Position numbers and translations under genes: made by a program. Shown here in pieces: positions 1 to 8,537 of a stretch of DNA of 64,000 nt. The number at the start of each line of letters is the position of its first letter. Position 1 is the first letter of the stretch. Under the pieces are notes generated by a model that worked only from the letters and a program-made list of their open reading frames with translations, ran no database searches and was not told the origin of the DNA. The DNA comes from CBDCRK01 sp965220955 (GTDB lineage: Bacteria > Desulfobacterota > Binatia > Bin18 > CBDCRK01): the NCBI GenBank assembly GCA_965220955.1, contig CBDCRK010000044.1:1-64000 (forward strand). Direction: 5' to 3'.

Positions 1-3000
1 ACGGTACTGCTGGATGTGCTGTTTAAAAAAATCCCGCTCCAGGTAAAGCCGTAAGAGCGCCGCGGGATCTCTACTGTTGCCCAGGGCCGTATGGGTCACC
101 TCTACCGCTCCGGTTTCACCCAACATAAGCTCCAGCACCTGCTCTACCTTGGCAGCCAGATCATCCTGATGGCCTGAGTCGAGGACGGCAATGTCGTCAT
201 CGTCCGAAATCTCGCGTAGCTTCCCTGCCAGTTCAGCGGGAAACCGCCCATGCCCCAGGGCACCCTCGACACCAGGCTGAAAACGACCCATAACGATGCC
301 AACGGCGTAGTCAATCCAGCGTAGCGCCAGACTTTCCCGCCCCAATAGTGCGTCCTCCGTCATCCCCTCTTCGCTGCCTGCCGCCGCTTTGTCCTCATCG
401 TCCTCGCCTTCATCTCTTGTCACGACTGGGGCTGCCAGCTCTATTTCAATTGCCACTCGGTCTTCCTCGCTGATGCCGTAGAGTTGGTATACCTCTTCGT
501 CGATTTGTCGCTCGACCTTGGCAAGTTTCTCAGCGCGAAGGCGTAAAGAATACAACGTTTCGTCCAACGAGCCTTCGCAGAGTGGGGCGATGAAGTCGTA
601 GGTGACCTCATCCTCTTCACTGTCGGCACGGGTCAGTGCGATGCCCTGCTGGACCAATGCTTGGAGTATGTGACTGGATGTTGGGGGGATAGGAAGCCGC
701 GCCAAGTCGCCAACCTGAACATGGACGGTTGGATTAATGAGCTTCAAAGCATACTGAGCAAAGCGAGAATTCATCACAGCTAGAACCAATGAGGCATCAT
801 CAGGAAAGACAGAAGAACCCGACACATCAAATATGAACCCACCAGGAGAAAGGCGTGCGCTGAAACGGCCGGAGGTCAGGTCCGTCCACGTCACTCCACG
901 GCGGAAGTAGAAATCAGGCGATTTGATTATCCGAGACCAACCTGAGTTCCCATAGAGAGGATCAGCCCATGCCTTAATTTCATAGCCATTGCGACCATAG
1001 TTGATGCAATATTCTTGGTTCCCGTACCAACTACAAAAAGAACCGCCTTTCATGTAGGGGAACCATTTCTCAGGGCGTGCTTGGCATTCGTCTTGGGAAG
1101 TACAGCCAAATCCTACTCGTTGTTTCCCAACCTCCCACCAGAAACGTAGAAAGCGAAAGTTATGGCCTGTTGCCATGCCTTGTCTAGGCTGTGCGATGTT
1201 CTTCAACTTGGGCAGCTTCTCAAACAACCATCGCAACCCCGGCGTGATCCAGTACACCCAAGGGCTGCCGGGGATGGCATCGAAGTCGGCTTGGCGGTAG
1301 CGGTAAACAACCAGACCATCCTCGCTATCTCGTAGCCGGTCTAGCGCCGTCTCGAATCGACGCTGCTTCGTTTCTGCGTTTGGCTCCTTGACTAGGCGAA
1401 AGTATGTTCCTACCGCACACTGTCTAAGTTCCTCTTCAGCTTCGCGATGGAGGATATACGCAGCAGTCTGGAGTGTACCCGGGTTCCCCACGTCAAATAG
1501 CCCAGGACCAGTATGCGCCAACGACTCGATTATTGCACGATTGCGGATCCACTGTCGAAGTCGTTCGTAGGAACTGATGAACATAAATGAGTGCATGGTA
1601 AGCATGCCCACGTATCCACCATCAGTAGCAAGTTCCAAGCAACGCTGAATAAAGGCTGCGTACAGATCGCCCTTCCCGTTGGGGAACGCGTCAACAACAA
1701 GTTTCTTAAGCATGTCATTCATCTTCCGCTGGGACATATACGGTGGGTTGGTCACCACTATATCATAGCGGTTAGCCATCACCTCCAGTAACCGCAAACC
1801 CTTCGTCGTCTCACCGACAAAGAAAGATTGATCCTGGCCCTGTTCAGCTTGGTGACGTGCGAAGGCGTCCAGCGCTTGGCCGATCTGCATTTCGAGAATT
1901 CCCCAGAACTCCCGGCGACCTGCTTCGCTTTCAAATTGTTCACTTGACCAACCAAACAAATCTGGTTCACGGCCTTCACGTTCGTAACGATATCGCTCTT
2001 GTTCGACCAACGCATGAATCTCATCATCCAATCGCAGCAACGAGCCGAGCTGCTCCGCATCTTTCAAGCGATCCTGCAGCTCGGTGAGGATACGGTTATA
2101 GATCGGACGCGTGATACCCGACTCGGAAAGAAATGTCTGGAGTCGGTTGCCATCAAGCATGTGGATATCCGCACAGGCGAGACGACTTTCGTCCAGTTGA
2201 ACTTTAGGGTTGAACGTCTTGGCCTTGAGGTATAATGTCAGTGCCGCCAGTTGCACGGCGCGCAGGTCAATGTCGATGCCGTAGATATTGTTGCGGATGA
2301 TTGCCGCCGGTATATCCTCCTCCTTTGCGACCGACGGCTCATCGGGCCAACCGGGCTGACCGGCGTGTTCCAGCTCTTCACGGTACATCTCAATGAACAG
2401 GTCAAACGCTACCAACCCGAAGTGCATTGTACCGCACGCCGGATCGAGCAGACGAATCTCGCTCGCTGGTTTGGTCAGAGCGGTAGGTGAAGATTGAAAC
2501 GGTACCAAGTATTCAAGTTTGTCGGCTAACGTAGAATCTGGATGCATGCTGATCCAGAGCCGGCCCAAGGTATTCTCGACCAGATAACGCACGATCCAGC
2601 GCGGCGTAAACAGTTGGGTGACAGCCGGGATGTCCTGGGCCTCGAACTTCTTCTTCAACAGCCGAGCTTCCCGAAAGGCTTTTTCCAGCTCCTCTGCATT
2701 GAAACCTTGATACACCCAGCCGATGGTTTCTTCATTCCCTGGAGCCCATGCCTCTTGTAGCTCTGCGGCATTGAGCATCTCTATCAGTTCACGCAAAGTG
2801 CGCGGGCGCGGGAAGAGATGGCTAGCCAGGTTGTGCGGATCGAAGAGCACTTTCAACTCTTTGGCCATCTGCGCACATTGCCAGAGCAAGAAATGTCGGT
2901 AGACGGTGTCTACGTCTCCTGCCTTCCACCGTTCCTCCTCCTCTGGATGCTCGACAAGGTAAAATTTGAAGGCGTTCGACTCGGTCCCTCTGGCCAGGGT

Positions 3001-3327
3001 CTGCCTAGTGAGCTTACGGGCCTCCAGCATTTTAAAGGCCACGAAGCGGTTCAAGTGAGTAAATGCCACCTCCTTCGTAAGCTTCTCAACAGCCTGTCGG
3101 CCTCTGAGGCCCGCCTTGGCTTCATCCTCAAGAAACTGTTCCAGCCGCCGGCGCGTCTCTTGTGCCTCAGGATCATCCCGTAAGGCCGGAAGCCGATCCG
3201 CTGGCGCTAAGTTGCCGCTCACATCCAGGCCATAAGTCCCCTCCAAGAGCTCCCGGGCCTCAGTCATTAGGAGTGCTCGCGCCCGAAGCGTCATATCGTG
3301 GATAACACCGCGCAAATTCTCGTCCAT
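1..3327 (-). CDS. pglX: PglX-like adenine-specific DNA methyltransferase of a BREX system, carboxyl end outside window
   Basis: The minus strand is open for 1109 codons from an ATG at 3327 (AGGAGG just upstream) to the window edge without a stop. Residues 293-304 carry the SAM-binding motif LLDPACGTMHFG and residues 527-530 the N6-adenine methylase motif NPPY, preceded by YDIVVT. A long alpha-helical amino-terminal region and a large region after NPPY fit the Eco57I/PglX type of about 1200 residues. In BREX, PglX methylates host DNA to mark self and is also needed for defence. It starts 11 bp after brxB stops, so it belongs to the same operon. Identification as PglX rather than another class IIG-like methylase rests on the motifs plus the brxA-brxB context. 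The end of the protein cannot be seen. Confidence 0.85.
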   Translation of the reverse strand, partial: MDENLRGVIHDMTLRARALLMTEARELLEGTYGLDVSGNLAPADRLPALRDDPEAQETRRRLEQFLEDEAKAGLRGRQAVEKLTKEVAFTHLNRFVAFKMLEARKLTRQTLARGTESNAFKFYLVEHPEEEERWKAGDVDTVYRHFLLWQCAQMAKELKVLFDPHNLASHLFPRPRTLRELIEMLNAAELQEAWAPGNEETIGWVYQGFNAEELEKAFREARLLKKKFEAQDIPAVTQLFTPRWIVRYLVENTLGRLWISMHPDSTLADKLEYLVPFQSSPTALTKPASEIRLLDPACGTMHFGLVAFDLFIEMYREELEHAGQPGWPDEPSVAKEEDIPAAIIRNNIYGIDIDLRAVQLAALTLYLKAKTFNPKVQLDESRLACADIHMLDGNRLQTFLSESGITRPIYNRILTELQDRLKDAEQLGSLLRLDDEIHALVEQERYRYEREGREPDLFGWSSEQFESEAGRREFWGILEMQIGQALDAFARHQAEQGQDQSFFVGETTKGLRLLEVMANRYDIVVTNPPYMSQRKMNDMLKKLVVDAFPNGKGDLYAAFIQRCLELATDGGYVGMLTMHSFMFISSYERLRQWIRNRAIIESLAHTGPGLFDVGNPGTLQTAAYILHREAEEELRQCAVGTYFRLVKEPNAETKQRRFETALDRLRDSEDGLVVYRYRQADFDAIPGSPWVYWITPGLRWLFEKLPKLKNIAQPRQGMATGHNFRFLRFWWEVGKQRVGFGCTSQDECQARPEKWFPYMKGGSFCSWYGNQEYCINYGRNGYEIKAWADPLYGNSGWSRIIKSPDFYFRRGVTWTDLTSGRFSARLSPGGFIFDVSGSSVFPDDASLVLAVMNSRFAQYALKLINPTVHVQVGDLARLPIPPTSSHILQALVQQGIALTRADSEEDEVTYDFIAPLCEGSLDETLYSLRLRAEKLAKVERQIDEEVYQLYGISEEDRVAIEIELAAPVVTRDEGEDDEDKAAAGSEEGMTEDALLGRESLALRWIDYAVGIVMGRFQPGVEGALGHGRFPAELAGKLREISDDDDIAVLDSGHQDDLAAKVEQVLELMLGETGAVEVTHTALGNSRDPAALLRLYLERDFFKQHIQQYR

Positions 3328-3338
3328 GAACCGACCTC

Positions 3339-3920
3339 CTACCCGTAGATCTTTACCCGATAATTACCCATTGCTTCTCGGTCCGGGAGATCCATGAACC
3401 GGAGGCCCGTGGTTCCCTCAAGTGACCCAGGATAGAAGAGAACAGTGATTACCTCCGTTCGTCCCTGCATCTCATCTAGGAGCCGTGACATGTGGTAGAT
3501 GGTCGGGGCCATCGCCGCCGCCCGAAGCAAGAACGCGACGTGCCGCTTGGGATCCAGGGGAGCCAGACGCTCTGCCACGAGGTCGGCCAAGGGCTGGAAA
3601 TCGGGATCAGATAGGTATGCGGTTACTTGCTGCTGGGCAGCCTCAAAGCCGCGGCTCAGCTCTAGGGCCACGACCGCCTGGACCCCCTCAGTAGCATCGA
3701 TCGCTTCCCATAAGAGGTCACCCATCGAGACCGAGACTGCCTCCCAACCGTGGTTTTCCAGGCGCGTCGCTAGATGACGTGCCTCCCGCCGAAGCTCCCA
3801 CTCTTCGCGAGGATTGTAGCGAAGGATGGCAAAGGGAAGATCCCGATAAACACTGACCCGAGGGGGCTTAGCCAAAAGATCTTGCTCTAACAGCTCAATG
3901 CGTTCTTTCAACGAGAGCAT
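3339..3920 (-). CDS. brxB: BrxB, BREX protein of the DUF1788 family
   Basis: Encodes 193 residues beginning MLSLKERIELLEQDLL, the usual length and opening of DUF1788. Typical features are an early YRDLPFAILRY segment followed by a charged REEWELRRE helix, and a carboxyl half with FLLRAAAMAPTIYHMSRLLDEM. An in-frame ATG six bases upstream (3926) and a longer frame to 3980 also exist; the 3920 start fits the family best. The start lies 26 bp inside brxA, so the two are translationally coupled. BrxB is a small cytoplasmic component required in several BREX types; its biochemical role is not settled. Confidence 0.85.
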   Translation of the reverse strand: MLSLKERIELLEQDLLAKPPRVSVYRDLPFAILRYNPREEWELRREARHLATRLENHGWEAVSVSMGDLLWEAIDATEGVQAVVALELSRGFEAAQQQVTAYLSDPDFQPLADLVAERLAPLDPKRHVAFLLRAAAMAPTIYHMSRLLDEMQGRTEVITVLFYPGSLEGTTGLRFMDLPDREAMGNYRVKIYG

Positions 3921-4686
3921 AGGCATACTCCACGAGTGACTCTGTCGGAAACGTGATGCGGACGATCGACCCTGCTGCATAATACTCTAGCAGACGACGC
4001 TGATGGGCTTCCATAAAGAAGCGCTCTACCGCTGAGGGGGAAAGAAAAAACAAGCGCCACCCAGGGTCTACAACTAGGCGCTCTCCTGACGGTTGGTGCC
4101 GCCGCAGGTAAAAGGCAATGTAGGCAAATGCCTCTATTGGCAAGTAGATCGGCGCCAGACGCTTGTTCACTGCGCCTTGTAGCAGGCCAAAATCCCGCAA
4201 TGTAGCCATTAGTCCCTGGGCTACCCTAAGGATCGTCGATTCAGACCAGCGGCTTGTCGTTTTTCCCTCATCAACCCAGTGAGCGACGGTCGCCTGAATG
4301 TCTTCTACGGTGACATCAGTCCTTCCCTGCGACAGAAAACGTGCGAGCGCTTCTGTGACAACATCATGGAGGAGAGGGTCAGCCTGTGCTGCGTGAAAAT
4401 ATAGAACAAGGTCCAATCCCTGCCTGGAAAATTGTCCTTTGGTGAGGATGACAAGAGCCTTTGTCACTTGTTCGTCGGTCAGATAGCGCTGACGAAAGAT
4501 CGCCAGAATATCTTCAACCCGAGATCGTGAAGCCTTGCCGAAGATGTTATCCCGCCGAAACCGATCCAGATTCTCCGACACCGCGAGCGCCTCGTCCCAA
4601 TTAGCCAGTAGGGTTTTCGTATCTGCCAACAGAGCACCTGCCTTGATGATCTTGCTGCAGTAAATTGCATTCGTACTATCTGTCAT
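3895..4686 (-). CDS. brxA: BrxA, BREX protein of the DUF1819 family
   Basis: Encodes 263 residues starting MTDSTNAIYCSKIIKAGALL, with a purine-rich ribosome site before the ATG at 4686; the frame extends to 4818 but that part does not resemble the family. Conserved DUF1819 features are the early ALLADTKTLLANWD segment, an FRQRYL motif near residue 70, and a carboxyl end rich in hydrophobic and aromatic residues (FFLSPSAVERFFMEAHQRR). BrxA is a small DNA-binding-type protein found at the head of BREX operons. Here it is the first gene of a leftward operon brxA-brxB-pglX. Upstream lies only a decayed transporter on the other strand, so the operon promoter should be within about 4690-4830. Confidence 0.85.
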   Translation of the reverse strand: MTDSTNAIYCSKIIKAGALLADTKTLLANWDEALAVSENLDRFRRDNIFGKASRSRVEDILAIFRQRYLTDEQVTKALVILTKGQFSRQGLDLVLYFHAAQADPLLHDVVTEALARFLSQGRTDVTVEDIQATVAHWVDEGKTTSRWSESTILRVAQGLMATLRDFGLLQGAVNKRLAPIYLPIEAFAYIAFYLRRHQPSGERLVVDPGWRLFFLSPSAVERFFMEAHQRRLLEYYAAGSIVRITFPTESLVEYAYALVERTH

Positions 4687-4820
4687 CAATCCTTCCACTT
4701 CTCCTAAAATGCTGACCCCCGACGACCGGATACAGATGCACCGTATGATGCTTATTACCACAGGTAAGGCCCGCTGTGCCATGCTCCTGAGCGATCCTAT
4801 CTCCGTAAAGCCAAGCAACT

Positions 4821-5335
4821 ATGATGCTCCTTGACAACCGTCCAAGCCTCTATGGTAGGTTGCCCCCCGTGCCAGCAAAGGATGGACAAAAGACCACCAA
4901 GGGGGAAAGGACGGCCGCTTACAGCCCACGATCTGCGGTCCACCAGGGAGAACAGCAGCAGGGAGTGTTCTTCGGCTGGGTTTCTGTGTGTGGCCTATGG
5001 TATTCAGTATACCTTTGGTATCTTCCTACCGGCAATCTCGGCTGAGCTGGGATGGAGTCGCACCAGCCTCTTGCTGCCGTATTCGCTCTATGTCTTTATT
5101 TATAGTGGCCTGGGAGTGGTCACGGGTAGGCTAACCGACCGTTGGGGACCGCGTGTGGTGGTTATGTTGGCAGGCTGGTTGCTCGGCTGCGGTATTATCC
5201 TGATGAGCTCGGCGCACGCCCTTATGACGTGACCGGCAGTTATGCCGCCGCTTTTATCCTGTTTTATTCTGGGTGCAGTGCTGAACACGGCGGCATTCTG
5301 CCTTCTGCTTACGCTAAAAACGCCAGTCTATCCTG
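4821..5335 (+). pseudogene. Decayed MFS transporter with internal deletion
   Basis: Membrane-spanning segments of a major facilitator superfamily transporter are recognisable but split over frames. FFGWVSVC (near 4970) continues in a second frame as AYGIQYTFGIFLPAISAELG and on to GRLTDRWGPR, the loop 2-3 signature. That frame stops at 5232. A typical MFS carboxyl terminus, YDVTGSYAAAFIL, then appears in another frame at about 5222-5265 and continues, after one more shift, as a last helix ending TAAFCLLLTLKTP. Only the first three helices and the last one remain, so most of the gene has been deleted. The closest match in feel is the oxalate/formate antiporter-type MFS group, but this is uncertain. 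Confidence 0.6.
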
Positions 5336-6068
5336 CTAGCTCTTCGGCGAAGAGTTTTTTAACCCGTTCCCAGGCATCGTTGGCTGAGGATTGGTGATAG
5401 GAATCACGTTGGTCGCAGAAGAATCCGTGATCCGCTTCGGGGTAAACTATAACCTCGTGACGAATGTTGCTCTTCTGCAACGCAGACCTGACGGTCTCCA
5501 CCTGATCCATGGGAATAAAAGCATCCTTGGCACCAAAGAGGCATAGGATGCGTCCCTTTATCTTCGAAGTACGCCCGACCGTAGATGGAGCCCCTCCTGG
5601 AGCCTGATCTGCGGCAATCCCACCGCCATAGAAGCTGGCAGCGACCTTAACCTCGGTCTCACAGGCGGTGAGATAGGTCATGTGCCCTCCAATACAGAAG
5701 CCTATGCAGCCAATTTTTCCCTTCTTCACATCCGCTTGGTCATTGAGAATGGTATAGGCGGCCCTGGCATCAGCAATCATCTCCTCAGCCTTGAGAGCCG
5801 ACGCAAGCTTTATTCCTTCGTTGAAGCCGGTTTCGTCATACCCATACTCAGCACCTGGTCCTGTCCGGTAAAAGTAGTCGGGAGCCAGCGCTACATATCC
5901 CTCACGCGCAATGCGTTCGGTGACATTGCGGATATGAGAGTTGACCCCAAAAATTTCCATAAAGACTAGTATTCCAGGGTATGGACCTCCTGCGGTTGGC
6001 CGGGCCAAGTAGCCACCCATGGTCTGTCCGTTAGCATTTGTGGTCACTCGTTCGGTTTTAATTTCCAT
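5328..6068 (-). CDS. Dienelactone hydrolase family protein
   Basis: Encodes 246 residues from the ATG at 6068, which has GAGGAGG eight bases upstream; an ATG at 6086 lies before that ribosome site and is less likely. The alpha/beta-hydrolase fold shows its Cys-His-Asp triad: Cys in GFCIGG, Asp in FGAKDAFIP, His in ADHGFF. Such enzymes hydrolyse cyclic enol lactones in the breakdown of chlorinated or aromatic ring-cleavage products, but many family members act on other esters. There is no signal peptide, so it is cytoplasmic. It is monocistronic, converging on the MFS remnant. The substrate cannot be read from the sequence. Confidence 0.85.
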   Translation of the reverse strand: MEIKTERVTTNANGQTMGGYLARPTAGGPYPGILVFMEIFGVNSHIRNVTERIAREGYVALAPDYFYRTGPGAEYGYDETGFNEGIKLASALKAEEMIADARAAYTILNDQADVKKGKIGCIGFCIGGHMTYLTACETEVKVAASFYGGGIAADQAPGGAPSTVGRTSKIKGRILCLFGAKDAFIPMDQVETVRSALQKSNIRHEVIVYPEADHGFFCDQRDSYHQSSANDAWERVKKLFAEELAG

Positions 6069-6210
6069 CTTCTTGTTCCTCCTCATTGTGTTACATTAAG
6101 CTGCTGGTTGTGTCCTCACATATCTCCGAAGGTCCTCTTCTGTCAACTGCTTTTTTTGACCAACTGCTTTGGTTGACCTGATCTCTAGTCTATGGTTAGC
6201 TAGGACTAGC

Positions 6211-6618
6211 ATGTTCTTCCGTCTTGTCCTTTTGTTCACTTTGCTCCCTCTAATTGAACTCTATCTTCTCATCAAAGTGGGAACCTATCTGGGAGCAGGT
6301 CCGACTATTCTACTGGTTCTGGGAACCGGCGTGATAGGCGCTTATCTGGCCCGTCTAGAAGGCTGGCGAACCTGGCGTAATATGCAGGAGAACTTGAGCA
6401 GAGGGATTGCTCCTACGGGCGACTTGGTGGATGGGGTGCTGATCCTGGCTGCAGGGCTCTTGCTCATCACCCCTGGGATCCTGACGGATGCCGTTGGCCT
6501 AGGATTGCTTTTCCCTCCCACTCGCTCTGCTCTCAAAGAATATCTCCGACGTAAGCTGGAAGAACATGCCCGTTCCACGGATATAGAGATTCACGTAGGC
6601 CGGTGGCCGCAGGCATAG
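6211..6618 (+). CDS. fxsA: FxsA family membrane protein
   Basis: Encodes 135 residues starting MFFRLVLLFTLLPLIELYLL. The hallmark FxsA segments are present: a first hydrophobic helix with LLPLIELYLLIKVG, then GAGPTILLVLGTGVIGAYLAR, and a third around residues 75-95, with the conserved LEGWRTW between them. FxsA is a small inner-membrane protein named for suppressing F exclusion of phage T7 when overexpressed; its normal role is unknown. The length is near the family norm. An in-frame ATG at 6169 would add 14 non-conserved residues, so 6211 is preferred. It is monocistronic and followed by a possible hairpin terminator. Confidence 0.85.
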   Translation: MFFRLVLLFTLLPLIELYLLIKVGTYLGAGPTILLVLGTGVIGAYLARLEGWRTWRNMQENLSRGIAPTGDLVDGVLILAAGLLLITPGILTDAVGLGLLFPPTRSALKEYLRRKLEEHARSTDIEIHVGRWPQA

Positions 6619-6656
6619 ACTGCTAGCCGGACCCGTAAACGTCAAGTCAAAATGAT

Positions 6657-6694
6657 GAACGCCCCTGTATGGTCAATGCTATCAGGGGCGCCGT
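6657..6694. terminator. Possible bidirectional hairpin terminator
   Basis: GCCCCTG at 6661-6667 pairs with CAGGGGC at 6683-6689 across a 15-base loop, with AAC upstream and GTTTATAT downstream. It sits between fxsA on the plus strand and the end of the VIT-domain remnant on the minus strand, where a shared terminator would be expected. The T run is poor. Confidence 0.35.
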
Positions 6695-6714
6695 TTATAT
6701 CTTGTGGTTTCTAC

Positions 6715-7660
6715 CTACCCGGCAACTGGCGTGATGTGGATAACCGTGTCGAGCGTTGCGGGTTCCTCAAGCTTATGAACGTCAGTGGTACCGATCAGCA
6801 GGTGGACAGCCTTACTCTCACCGGTCTGGACGAAGCCAAGTTTCTTGAGTGTTTCAATCGTCCCGGCCAATGTATCACGGAGGTAGATCATCACATCCAC
6901 TTTGTAATCAATCACTCGCAGTTTACCAATGGTGAGGTTGTCTTCTTTGCCTTGCTGGGTAACCTTCTTCGCCAAACCGTGCAGCGATTCAGCTAGTTTG
7001 GCATGGACGATTCTGGCTAGATCTCGCTTGCCGGTTGCCCCTTTGGCGGACTCTTCTTTTTGCTGAATAACTACAGCAGGGTCATGGGGAATTCCTACGG
7101 ATTTAGCTGAGGATAATGTGTGGCTGCTAACTGATGGCTTTGTCAGGAGAGCTTGTGGGCGGTAACTCGCGGCACGGCTGGGGTGGCGGCTGGCGAATCC
7201 AGCCGTTATAGCATCGCCGAAGACTCCCTCGTAGCTGACCCCCTCGGGCATTTCGACCGGCACAGAGATTGTTGTTGGCTTGCCGCCCACAGTGGTGGTC
7301 ATTTTGTCGACTGCCACAAAGCTGGTGAATGGTGTCATCAGATGGAACTCGACCCCAAGCGTTATGATCTCGTTCTGGGTCGACTTGGCGGACGGGCGTA
7401 CATGGATTTGCCGCTCGAAGGGTCCAGCCGTGATGTTGCCTCGAAGCAGGATTGTTCCCCTGGCTCGATGTTAGCAACAGACTGGGTGAAGATGTTAGGT
7501 CGCTCCTGATCAAGCAGGCTGGTAATATGCCCGGCTGCCCGGGCCGCCTCGTAGATTTTGCGGGCCTCTATGCGCGGCTTGATCTGGCCGACAATGCGCC
7601 GATCGCCGACGGTCATTATCATATCATCCACGGCAGCGTTCTGAGGGAGCGACTAGCCGG
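6715..7660 (-). pseudogene. Decayed VIT-domain (von Willebrand-type) protein
   Basis: Minus-strand frames carry a Vault inter-alpha-trypsin (VIT) domain: DDMIMTVGDRRIVGQIKPR and IYEAARAAGHITSLL, then RPNIFTQSVANIEPGEQ (about 7631-7455). A frameshift near 7455 moves to LLRGNITAGPFERQIHVRPS, and then, in the same frame, to LMTPFTSFVAVDK, a segment normally found after the VWA domain. That frame continues to a stop at 6715. The beginning of the VIT domain, and the whole VWA domain with its MIDAS motif, are missing. The remnant is therefore an internal-deletion derivative plus a frameshift. Intact relatives are large exported or membrane-anchored proteins of poorly defined function. Confidence 0.6.
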
Positions 7661-7772
7661 GATATTCTACGGGATATTCTAAAGGAGATGAGCCGATTTT
7701 CTGCGATTTATAGCCTTACCTGATAGGGGGACTATTGCACCTATGGGCTGCGGGCGATAAGGGAGCATAATC

Positions 7773-8480
7773 ATGCAAGCGTACAAAATGGCCAAGGCTC
7801 CGGGGGCAGAGAGGAGGGGGCCAGTCGGTACACTGAGATTGGCCGGGGTAGAGAGGGGTAAACCTTCAGTAACAGTCCCAGCTTCCCTTGATCTAGCCAC
7901 GGAGGAAGAGAAAAGTAGGCTTTCAGCTTCTCAGCCTCAGGTTGCGGCCAAGACAACCGCTAAGTCGGAACCCTCTGCGCTAAAGCCTCGACGAGCCAGG
8001 GAGGTGGCTTTTATGCCAGAAGAAAAGATCGCTGAAGCTGAAGCCGTTCTACAGTTCAGGGGGGTAAAAGAGAAATCAGGAGAACTAGCCGCTGTTGCCC
8101 TTTCATCTTCCTCTCCCACTCTGCATCTGAACGCGGCAGAAGTCAGAGATTGGCTAGACACCTACTCGGCGAGCCTGGGAAGGAGGATGTGAAGAGGCGA
8201 ATGCCAATAAGCTAGTAGAGTTTGGGGTGATCCTCGCTCAAGATAGAGACCGATTCCAGAAAACCATTTGCGGGTATAGGCGATATAATGTGACCCTAAG
8301 GAATGTAGGCATCCACAGGAAAGGAAGCCAGGCAACCATAACTTTTAAACTTTTACCCAGGTAGACGTTATAGAAGGTAGAGCGATGTTCCCGAGCGATC
8401 TTACCTTCACTATTAAGAAAGAGGCAAGGCTAGCCGCTCGACGCCAATAGCCTCTCTGTGGGAGACAAGGGTTTAGCAGC
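7773..8480 (+). pseudogene. Possible decayed protein with NTF2-like carboxyl end
   Basis: An open frame of 139 codons (7773-8192) starts after a weak ribosome site and is rich in Ala, Ser, Lys and Glu. Its end, AAEVRDWLDTYSAS, resembles the first helix of the NTF2-like domain that closes many cell-wall or secreted proteins (pattern V..W...WS). A second frame at about 8230-8361 reads RDRFQKTICGYRRYNVTLRN and then GSQATITFKLLP, like the following strands of that fold, before a stop. This suggests one gene broken by frameshift. The match is by eye and weak; the first frame alone could also be a small unknown protein. Apart from this I see nothing in 8193-8537. Confidence 0.3.
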
Positions 8481-8537
8481 TAACACGTAACCAATTTGGG
8501 CTTTGCCGTTCTGAGGCTTCTTGAGGGGGAAGACTAA

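Noticed and set aside
1857..2490. Several plus-strand frames of 76-79 codons
   Set aside because: All are antisense to the continuous PglX frame, which has no stop from 3327 to the edge.
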